Assembly (NCBI GenBank): GCA_902629465.1
Contig: CACOQX010000006.1
Coordinates: forward strand, 1 to 48,704
From: an uncultured SAR86 cluster bacterium
Lineage (GTDB): Bacteria; Pseudomonadota; Gammaproteobacteria; Magnimaribacterales; AG-339-G14
DNA: 48,704 nucleotides
Direction of reading: 5' to 3'
Below the pieces are notes generated by a model. The model worked only from the letters and a program-made list of their open reading frames with translations, ran no database searches and was not told the DNA's origin. Below are positions 38,501 to 46,600 of the stretch, piece by piece; within the stretch, counting starts at the first letter, position 1; each line of letters opens with the position of its first letter. The position numbers and the translations under genes are program-made.

Positions 38501-40372
38501 CAGCTCAATTGGAGTTGTGGGCAAGGCGGTGATAACCCCAATGCTTGTCACCATGGCATGCATGGCACAGAAACAACGGTTGCTCCGCACCATTCTCAAC
38601 AAAGTTTGTTTTCCGTCTTGATTGTAGACTCCGGTGACAAATCGAATTTTGCCAAGACGAATAACCCAGCAGGTTATTCGGCAGCATCCACTGGAACAGT
38701 CGTTGATGGTTTGCATTATTGGAGTTACAAACGTCGAGACGGAAGGACTGCGACAACCGATGGCGAATATGCGGGTGCAGAAAAAGCACCACAAATTGCT
38801 TTTGGTATCAACCCAATTGCTTGTGTTTCCGGTCCTGATAACGGGTGTTTCTTTGGTGACAATCAAGGTGCGAATTCCAGTACGATTGGTGCGCCCTCAA
38901 CTGCAATCATTACCACCAGTGATCCTTGCAGCAGCACTTCAGCGCATAACCATACTAGGTGTTATCAGCCAAATTCATCCAACATGGAATTGGGTGTAAT
39001 GTACTCCATGGAAGCCAATAGCTCTGCAACCTTAGCGGATCAAAAATACAAAACTGAAACCTTTTATCAAGGTATAGCTCAGCAAAAACAATACGACGGT
39101 TCCAACTATGTGGATGCCATAAATCTAAACGGTTCCAACAGTTGGCGAACTGGAAACAATTCCACAGCGAATACTTGGACTGGAAGATTCTCAGGACATT
39201 GGCTGACCGATGTTGCATCAAACCAAAAAAGCATGCCACAGTACTTTCGATCAGGTTTAACGGCTTCTTTTGATGAAACCAACGACCGAGTCAAAGTTAC
39301 TGCCACCAATATCTACATTCATGCCGATCCAGATTGGAATGAGAATACTAATGTAGGGGAAAACACTTGGTACCATTCAGAAACAGGCTGTAGTTTTGGT
39401 GCTGTATCTTGGAGTGCTGGCAGTTGTGTTGCTGTACTTCCCACGAACAATGGCGCAATTGGAAATTCTGGATTCACTTTGCAATTCGGTGACGATGATA
39501 ATCAAAAAGATTCGGCAAATTTTGCTAACTCCGCTTACATCAATAAAAAAGTTTTCGGTGCCATGCTTAAAAATGAATCAAAAAATCTTAAGTGTGGTTC
39601 GCTTTGCTCTGTGAATCTTTTAGCAACAGCAAACGTTGATAATGCCGGGGCATTGGTTACTTGGGATACCATCGATGAAAAAGACAAAGACTGGATGAGT
39701 CCTTGCAATAACAACTACAGCCATAATTGCGCTGATTCTGAACCTTCTCTGGAATACATGACCTGGGGTGTTTGGGGCTTTGCTACTAATGACGGTCTTG
39801 AATACATGGCTGGCGAACAACCTAGTGCCGTGCACATGGGTACTTGGTATGCCGGTGATTTATTAGATGCCGGCGATTGGCCAGTCAGCAGAACTGCAAC
39901 TCTTGCCGGAATGGCAATGTTTAACATGTGGAAAAGCCAAACCGTAAGTGGCGTTACGACCAATTACGCTTGGACCGAAGGCTCCAGAGCAGATGGTTCT
40001 GTTGTCTTTGATGGTTCGGGGAATTATGGCGTGACCATCAATGTTCACGATCTAGGAAGAACCACTTGTGGTAATGGCGGTGCAAGCGGATACCCTTGTA
40101 GTTCAGGTGCTGGTAGTTCCGCAAGTTCTTTCGATAACGGACAAAGGATGGGTACTATTACTTGGACGGCAACCAACACTAGTGGAAATCCCAATTTCAG
40201 TGGAGGATATAGTACTGCTACTGTTAATAATGGGGTGACTACTTGGAAATACATGCATGGCAGTCTTTACGGCACTTCCTCACACGTCGAAGCAGGCGCA
40301 GAGCTAATTTATTCCAAACAGGACGCAAACAATTATATTCAAGCGATTGGTACAGTCATTTTATCGGAGTAA
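32513..40372 (+). CDS. Giant FecR-domain / cadherin-like repeat surface protein (paralog 1, about 2,619 aa)
   Basis: Signal peptide from ATG 32513; FecR domain GKAQMILIDGTAFTIGPNSKVILDKF...ATVGIRGG; Glu/Ser tract; cadherin-like FSINQTSGQVTLNSALDYET; nidogen-like IYVNENGFLTFGNGG; C-terminal beta-rich domain. Confidence 0.93.
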   Translation: MRIKIKFLSHQSTKNIFIKLFVTLVGLSAGLFAYTQEEIGVAAAVNTTTTDNFYDPSGMFAERRLVDEGYKIIQNRTIETDEKGKAQMILIDGTAFTIGPNSKVILDKFVYNPETNDGFLEMQATGLLRLVGGKVTKKNAAMINTSVATVGIRGGIVIVDSDAETTSAAFVYGQEMEVIPLENEAGRTLLTEDGFVVEVNDPYDDIDTPELLTAEALASYSAELEGSEEEEEEESESESEEESEEEEEESEEEESEEESEESEESEESEEESSEEESEEESEESEESEESEEESEESEEESEESEESTEEESTEEESTEEESTEEGDSAESDDSGSESSEEQTEDTPAEDSDTNEQNSDETPNEEQTEESAPIEQDENDQPVSDSNTSEESTPIDSGDDQPVTDADTPEVGAQEDSGEVDLNNEFNEVSEQEEPEIVIDEDSLLTDSGITDNSSNVAPDQLTTSDDIGGELGASDLFEVEEQEEEPVEETTEEVQDTTAETVQQEAIEEKMSANVSVRAESFIESSPKNTLVATTAVEGQGMTYALEDDFGVFKVNKRGKIKTKSFLDFETNQKYDLVLLVTNRKGETIRVPFTINIADVSELSATSSVRATNYHEGTTSVDTILADINPVSDETPTYEITGEGKEYFRINRNGKIKLDKAFDSTDRTVFNLVVKVTAGTETVDVPVKIDVLENIAPDFTTACQSSCALAESATTGTVVINASRTDTDIDDLTYSLENNFGNKFSINQTSGQVTLNSALDYETTNSYNLKVIATDSKGITKERSSTFSVTDVSPGYSGNLISASKAESAATGTVILNSSISNFANPNYSISGGDNKFAINASTGQVTLTNPLDYETDQSHSFTVSVTAGGETETQSFTLNVSDVSLGYSGTLVSSNQSEIIPTGTVILNSALGGSFSNPTYSISGGNGKFSIDSSTGQVTLTNPLDYETKTFHQFTVTAQAGGESEQQNFTLNVGNYTVPLNVIAENGQTVTGGGSGSQFSLGEFSPVGTVVSTANSGGTSGVTYSLLKHTSNNPLQIDANTGTVSLGGALDYETATNFIYQVLAHKGNETRYSGRITYLVENESVTVSAPASSTSSFVKKGEFYRTGSANYTYLIDEDITSKGASDRVIGNFSTGVAGTTYSLGGTNQSYFSIDSSGILTIDDCMMCEASIRVQEEAIGSNPTVPAQNFVLDLEVIASIPGEGNVSSGNFQLKGKNVEANENLVMKFASGYSSKTHNFQGANPFTAIATRNSSGTGGLNNAVVTESVLTVADRVSSPHIASANDEFYTRYGQGGGKSYYRTSTRSNGDNEHGTEILDFEYWFPIDSNAHSGNVTARQYAPMSDLAAAWDDRRPAREEAKYACLDSGQGCGGGTTEVDINGNWTSTTEGSDFSGYLVTQRNFNRSVDNLLNANANGSSAGNGTGTNTLLGQYNQGFGNTNLATNSAFEIVTLPETFKYFGQSFSHIYVNENGFLTFGNGGANSDKPWFQVNIPDAAVGGGRPLMYLHESGAYSSSGNMRPDSHRIPDLYGKPGTQYEDNLDNTIFALWNDYFTDNDNNNWSIRQLWNSTTKILTIGWYNIRSYSSSNNNAEANFEVQLDFNDDSFRIVHGDFGGSFPAAGTNNAFVGISKDVSCATNAEDISMCEGKDYIQLYFHDNHFGKYESPSSNRFDTFQNPEGNDTPQSIHHMYNSYFHGSQTVNGTKYCYSTDLNLNSTSCASSYNQNQAKAGTHFSFAPQGTGGVKNVLLPSDIKQSYRSGLTAQFMWMHLDKDPTTLVYTPPANNATGFDAPGPNSRDGVTGGSLSAGSAITHTTALDEIVIAGEVYTNRKLESFLGNAKKVVAYAPIPLLHTNKYELPQLTTNHSYGPWYDDRYKRVHTIMPPFISTDYMESKDNGTDANFDFHQLNDNSYFKGNIHGIVYNTIGSTFNNQICCHNWQNESRLDSMYGYAAKALDQNTHVASERFGDLANNADFVPIGQSLWYQVFNPTGRGVGLFAQLNWSCGQGGDNPNACHHGMHGTETTVAPHHSQQSLFSVLIVDSGDKSNFAKTNNPAGYSAASTGTVVDGLHYWSYKRRDGRTATTDGEYAGAEKAPQIAFGINPIACVSGPDNGCFFGDNQGANSSTIGAPSTAIITTSDPCSSTSAHNHTRCYQPNSSNMELGVMYSMEANSSATLADQKYKTETFYQGIAQQKQYDGSNYVDAINLNGSNSWRTGNNSTANTWTGRFSGHWLTDVASNQKSMPQYFRSGLTASFDETNDRVKVTATNIYIHADPDWNENTNVGENTWYHSETGCSFGAVSWSAGSCVAVLPTNNGAIGNSGFTLQFGDDDNQKDSANFANSAYINKKVFGAMLKNESKNLKCGSLCSVNLLATANVDNAGALVTWDTIDEKDKDWMSPCNNNYSHNCADSEPSLEYMTWGVWGFATNDGLEYMAGEQPSAVHMGTWYAGDLLDAGDWPVSRTATLAGMAMFNMWKSQTVSGVTTNYAWTEGSRADGSVVFDGSGNYGVTINVHDLGRTTCGNGGASGYPCSSGAGSSASSFDNGQRMGTITWTATNTSGNPNFSGGYSTATVNNGVTTWKYMHGSLYGTSSHVEAGAELIYSKQDANNYIQAIGTVILSE
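33191..33490 (+). repeat. Glu/Ser low-complexity coding tract (paralog 1) ending in 4x 15-nt STEEE units
   Basis: gaagaatcagaagag-type trinucleotide periodicity; 33431-33490 is tctacagaagaagaatccacagaagaaga(a/g) twice, a nearly exact 30-nt duplication. Confidence 0.95.
34895..35446 (+). repeat. Two tandem cadherin-like repeats, period 276 nt (92 aa)
   Basis: GYSG(N/T)L(I/V)S...TGTVILNS...YSISGG..KF.I..STGQVTLTNPLDYET in both copies. Confidence 0.9.
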
Positions 40373-40427
40373 TTATTGAATAGGGAGAAATAGAATTTGA
40401 ATTGAGCATGATAACGGAGATTAATAA

Positions 40428-40489
40428 CCTTTCTTTTGGAACCTTCTTTGGTTCTTTGTTGTCTTTTTGGTACTTTGACAACAGAAAGG
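40428..40489. repeat. Nested inverted repeats (candidate three-way-junction structure) between the two giant genes
   Basis: Outer cctttct/agaaagg (40428-40434 / 40483-40489) encloses ggaacc/ggttc and tgttgtc/gacaaca. Confidence 0.55.
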
Positions 40490-40631
40490 CTATTCATCAC
40501 CCAATCTTGCTCGGCTGGGCTCGGTGGGTTCCATCGGGTTCAGCCCAAGTTATTGATTTTATTTGGAAAAAGCTAAGTAAAAAGATTGAAAAAAGGCCGT
40601 ATTTTGCTAATTTTCACCTTGGCTTTTTGCT

Positions 40632-40664
40632 AAAACCTCAAAAAATTCGTTTTTTTGGGGTTTT
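40632..40664. repeat. 14-bp AT-rich hairpin aaaacctcaaaaaa-ttcgt-ttttttggggtttt upstream of paralog 2
   Basis: Inverted repeat with one T.G wobble, 5-nt loop. Confidence 0.7.
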
Positions 40665-40681
40665 TGGCGTTGGTTAATAGT

Positions 40682-43600
40682 ATGTGTATGAGAAAAAAAC
40701 ATATGAATCTCTTGAAAACTGCACTCATTGCAGTGAGTTTCATCGTCTATCCGTTGTCTTTTGCGCAAGAAGAAATTGGAGTAGCCGCTGCGGTAAACAC
40801 CAAAACCGTTGACATGGTTGCCTATCCTGGAGGCAATATTCAAAATGTAAACGTTGACCCAGGCTATAAAATTATTTCCAATCGAACCATTGAAACCAAC
40901 AAAAGTGGAAAAGCCCAAATGTTGTTGGTTGATGGAACTGCCTTCACCATTGGTCCAAACTCCAGAGTGACTTTAGATAAATTTATTTATGATCCAGCAA
41001 CAGCTTCGGGAAGTTTAGAGGTATCAGCTAGAGGCTTGGTTAGACTTGTTGGAGGAAAAGTAACAAAAAAACGACCTGCAATTATTAAAACGAGTACTGC
41101 AACAGTAGGCATTAGAGGAGGAATTGCAATCGTTGAAGCAAATCCTGAAGAAACTAAAGCATCCTTTGTTTATGGTGTAGAAATGGAAGTGGCTCCGTTA
41201 GAAAATCCAGATAACAGTTTAGTTTTAACCCAAGTTGGATTGAGTGTAGAAGTTGAAGCCGGTTCCGATGAAGTCGAAGATCCTGAAGTCTTAACTTCAG
41301 AAGAATTAGACAGTTATTCTGATGATTTTGAAGGAAATGAAGAGCCCGATGAAGAATCAGATACCGAAGAATCAGAAGACAGCTCAGAAGAAAGTGAAGA
41401 ATCTGAGGGAAGCGAAGAAACTGAGGAAGACTCAGAAGAATCTGAAGATAGTGAAGAATCAGAAGAAGAAGAAGCTGAAGAAAGTGAGGAATCAGAAGAA
41501 GAAGCTGAAGAAAGCGAGGAATCAGAAGAAGAAGAAGCTGAAGAAAGCGAAGAATCGGAAGAAGAAGCTGAAGAAACCGAAGAAAGCGAGGAGTCGGAAG
41601 AAGAGGCCGAAGAAACCAAAGAAACCGAAGAAAGCGAGGAATCGGAAGAAGACTCTGAAGATGCCAAAGAAGCCGAAGAAGTCGAAGATAAAGAGGAATC
41701 AGATGAAGACTCTGAAGAAACTCAGGAAGTAGAAGAAACTGAAGAAACAGAGAGTCAGGAAGTTGATGAAGAAGCCGAAAGTGAAAATGTCGATGATTCC
41801 GAAGAAACAAATGATTCATCTACTGGTGAAGATTCATCTGAGGTTGAGGAAAATGAGTCAAACCAATCATCTGATTCAGAAACTCAGGATGACGAAAATT
41901 CTTCAGATGATTCAAATGATCTTCAAGAGAAAACTACGCCCCAAGAATCTACCGATACAGAAGACGAGCCATCAGAGAATAACACTCCACTAGAGACCAA
42001 AAGTTCAGACGAAGATTCAACTTCTAACGATGGTAGCGAAACATCTAAAATTGGTACAGAAGACGACTCCCAAAAACAATCTTCTGACAACATTGAATCA
42101 AATGATGGCATAGCAAATGAAACCACATCATCGGATACGTCAGGAAATACCACTGATAATGACTCTGCAAATGATCAATTCTCGGAAGGTTCAGAAAGTG
42201 AAGTTGAAACTCAACCAGCTTCAAACGAAAATCAATCGGCTCCAGAAGTTCAGCGCCCAACAGTATCAAGTTCTTCATCAAGCGATAATGCCAGTCCACC
42301 AACGCAATCTAATGAAGGTAGAGGAATTAGAGAAACTCCGCCGACTCAATCTAATGACGGGAGAGGAATTAGAGAAACTCCGCCGACTCAATCTAATGAC
42401 GGGAGAGGAATTCAAGATACTCCATTAACAAAACCCACAGAAGAACCTGTAACCTCGCCTGGAACAGTAACAACAAATTCCTCATCAGAATCTGTACCGC
42501 TTATTCAACCTCCAATCAGCACTTCTTCATCAGAATCTGTACCACCTGTTCAACCACCGATCGCTACGTCTTCTTCAAATTCTGTACCGCTTATTCAACC
42601 CCCAGTTGCCACGTCATCGTCAGACTCCATAACTATAGAGCCAGTAGAGGAACCTCAACCTGTGATTCTAGAAATTGATGAAAGTTTATTGGATAATTTT
42701 GACATTTCAAAAAATACCTCAGATACCGGCATTGAAAATTTAACTACTGCTTACGATCAAGGAGGAGAACTATTTATAGATGACACCCAAATTGAAACTC
42801 AAGAAGAAGAATTTGTTGAAGAGGCAACTGAGGCAAATGAAGAGGTCCAAGTAGAAGAGGTTCAACAAGAAGCAAAAGTTGAAGCTGTTGTAGAAGCTCA
42901 GTTATCAACAAATACATCATTTTTAAAAAATGACATCAATGAGGATACCTCAGTAGGAACAGCTCTTGGAAAAATAGAAGTTGAGTACACTGGCGCAGAT
43001 GTACTTAAGTTTGCAATTGGAGGACCTGGAAGCGAAAAATTTAATATCGATCAAGCGGGAAACATTACTCTTCGGGAAGCACTAGACTTCGAAGAAAAGC
43101 AAACATACAACTTACTTGTTTTTACTTTTCTAGGTGAAAAATCTATTACAAATAAACTTGATATAAATGTCGTTGATATTGATGAAGAGCCAGAAGTAGA
43201 TTTAAATATTTTATCTTCTTCTTTAAGTGAAGACGTAGCAACAAACATAACAATTGCTGAAGTTAAGGTTTTGGATCCAGAAAAAAATGGTATTGCTTTA
43301 TCTATTTCCGGAGAAGACAGCAATAAAATAAGTGTTTCAGAATCAGGGAAATTGATATTAAAACAGTCTTTAGATTATGAGCAAAAAAAGGAGCTTAAAT
43401 TTGTCCTAGATGTTCATGATGGAAAAAATACCGTTTCAACCCCAATTAAAATTAACATTGAGAATGTTCATGATATCAGTGGATCAATTAACCTTGTTAA
43501 CAATACTCTCCATGAGGGAAGTTCTGTTGACTCTGTCATTGGAAGCGTAAACATACTAGGAGACAATAGGCTTTCTTATTCAATTTCTGGAAGCAATAGT

Positions 43601-46600
43601 GACGATTTCATCGTATCGTCTGACGGAAAAATTAAAGTCAAAAATCCCTTGGATTATTCTTCAAAAAATTCATATCAGTTGACCTTGAACGTTCAAGGTC
43701 AAACTGATTCAGTTAGCATTCCTTTAAATATAACTATTGCTGAGAATATCAATCCTGATTTTACTACGAATTGCAAAAATTCATGTTCGCAGAGTGAAAA
43801 TGTTGCTACTGGAACTGTGATTATTAACTCCTTAAGGACAGATAGTGATACCGATTCAATTAGTTATGCTCTTGAAAATGATTTTAGTAATCAGTTTTCT
43901 ATTGATAACAAAACTGGTGAAGTAAAACTAATAGCTCCTTTGGACTACGAAAGTTCTAATTCATATAATTTAAAGGTCATCGCTACAGATTCAAAAGGAG
44001 TCACAAAAGAAATAAGCTCAAGTTTTGTAGTAAGTGATGTCGAAGTAGCAGCAAGGACATTCAATGCGAGAAATACAAATTTTGTTGGAAATAAAATTCT
44101 CGAAGCAGAGCCTAGTGATGAAAAAGGAAGATTTTATTTGAGTGATGATATTAGCTCAAAAGATCAAATTAAAAGAGTGTTATTTAACCTTGACCAAGGA
44201 ACTTTACCTGCTGGATCAACCTTTTCAGTAGCAGCAGAGGATGCATCTAAATATGAGGTTGACAGTTCAGGAATCGTTAGGATAAAACCAGGAGTAATAT
44301 TAAACGATGATGTTTCTAAAAAATTAACAGGACAAAATTTAATAAACTATCTTGCTGGAGCTCAAGGCTCTATTGCTAAAGCAGATCATGAAGACTTTGA
44401 AGACTCGGCTAATTTTATTATTGATATTCCCAACGAACCGAGTCAAAACGTAGAGTTGAAAGTCGTACCAAAAAAGACTGAATCTCAGGAAAATTTAGTC
44501 ATGAAATTCGCTTCAGGATACAGCGGTGTAAATCATAGCAAAAGCAATCCTTTTAAAGCTTCAGCTACAAGAGGCGATGGCACATCTAAAAATTATAATT
44601 CTTCAGTTCAGGTTCAAGGCGGAACAATAACAGAATCCACTTTATCGACGAGTCAGTTAGACGGAAATTCTAAACTTGATTCTGTTATCAAGAAAGATGA
44701 TGGCACATCGGCTTTCTATGCCTCATCTGACGGAGATAAAGCATTTTATCGAACAAACACCGTTTCTAATGGAATCAATGAAAATGGTACAGATACACTG
44801 GACTTCGAATATTCGTTTCCTATTAATAATAAATCAGGTAGTTCAAACACAGGCACTGAAAAAACAAAAGGCCAATATGCCCCTCTAGCTGTAGCAAATG
44901 CAGACTGGGATGGCGAAATGCATGAAAATGAGAAAGCTAAATATGGGTGTTATGATTCTGGTCAGGGCTGTGGCAGTGCTACTCATGAACTGGCCCTTTC
45001 GGGCAGCATGGTCCAATCAACAGAAGATCCTTTCTTTACAGGATATCAAGTAATTCAGTCCAATATATCTGTAAATACTGACACTCTAAATAACTCTGAT
45101 ATGAACGGCGCCAATGCTGGAAATGGAATTTCTGCAGGCTCGGGTTCATTTAATGAAATCATTGGAAGTGGAGCAGTTGGAGGATTTACCGGTTTTAACT
45201 TAGGTCAAACAAATGACGAAAATTATCAAGAATTTGAAATTGTAACCTTACCGGAGAGTTTTACTTATTTCGGTAAAAACTTTACACACGTTTATGTAAA
45301 CGAAAATGGATTTTTAACATTTGGAAATGGAGGAACTGATGCTGATAAACCTTGGCACGACTTAGAATTTAGCGGAGTTGATAACCAATCAAGTAATTCA
45401 TCACCTGATTTTGGTGGAGGAAGACCTTTGCAATATTTAGATGACCCTGAGAGTTATGGTAATGATGTGGTTCAGTATCCTGATTTCCTAAGATATCCAG
45501 ATGCTTATGGAAAACCTGGCACTTCTTTTGAAGGAAATCTTAACAATTCAATCTTTGCTCTTTGGGCTGATTATTTCAATGATAGTGATGATGCTTCATG
45601 CGACAGCGATGGCTGTAATGATTTTTCAATAAGAAAGCTTTGGAATGCTGAAAGTAAAATCTTAACCATTGGCTGGTACAACATGAAAACTCTAACTTCA
45701 AATGAAGAGAGTGCTGAAGCAAACTTCGAAGTTCAGTTAAATTTCAACACAGATGAGTTTAAAATAGTTCATGGAAAGTTTGGACAACATTTTCCAAAGA
45801 ATTTTCATAATAATGCTTTTGTAGGTTTCTCTAAAGATGTGACCTGTTCATCTTCAGAAGGAGACATTTCAGCTTGTGAAGGAAAAGAATACGTCCAACT
45901 TTATTTTCATGATTCTCACTCCGTCTCATTTGACTCTCCTGGCGACTCTAATATTGCTTCTTTTCAAAGTACTTACGATGATGGCACAGCAAATGGAGGC
46001 TCTCCCGCTTTTGTTAATCATATGTACAACAAATATTTCCAAGGCAACCAAACAGTAAATGGAACTGTGTATTGTTTTGATTCCGGATCGTCAGCAAATT
46101 TCTTTGGTTCCACAGCTAATTGTTCAACCAATTATTCGTGGAATGATGCTAAAGGAAACAGCAGCTCTAAAAGCTTAACCAGAGCAGTTCCTCAGTTCTC
46201 AAGCGACAAAGTAGAAAACGTTTTTTTAGGCTCAAATATAAAGCAATCTTATAGAGTAGGTTTAGAGGCAGAGTTTATGTGGATGCATTTAAATAAATCC
46301 TCGACTACTCTTTCATACACACCTCCTGAGAGTAATGCCTCTGGATTTGAGCAGAACGGAGCTAATAGTAATCAGAATGTAACGGGAGGAAATCTTAACT
46401 CAGGAAACCCCGTTTCAACTACAACCTATGCTGACGAAATTGTTATTGGAGGAGAGGTTTATAAAGATTCACAACTTAAATCATTTTTAAATGATAATAA
46501 AAAAGTAATTGCGTTCGCCCCAATTCCTGTTTTGCATACAAATAAATATGAGATGCAACAAACTTCAGGTTCTTCTGACGTCAGATTCAAACATGTTCAC

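Noticed and set aside
38411-38866. Long antisense ORFs within giant paralog 1 (also 38012-38386, 37652-37945, 39715-39963)
   Set aside because: No recognizable family or RBS; expected by-product of GC-richer codon positions in the sense gene, whose frame is clearly conserved with paralog 2.
40402-40677. 91-aa ORF between the giants
   Set aside because: Covers inverted repeats; composition looks like a translated intergenic repeat; no domain recognised. Kept only as a structured-element finding.
41154-41819. Minus-strand Leu/Arg/His/Phe-rich 221-aa ORF and 41314-41667 minus Ser-rich ORF
   Set aside because: Shadow ORFs of the acidic tract of paralog 2.
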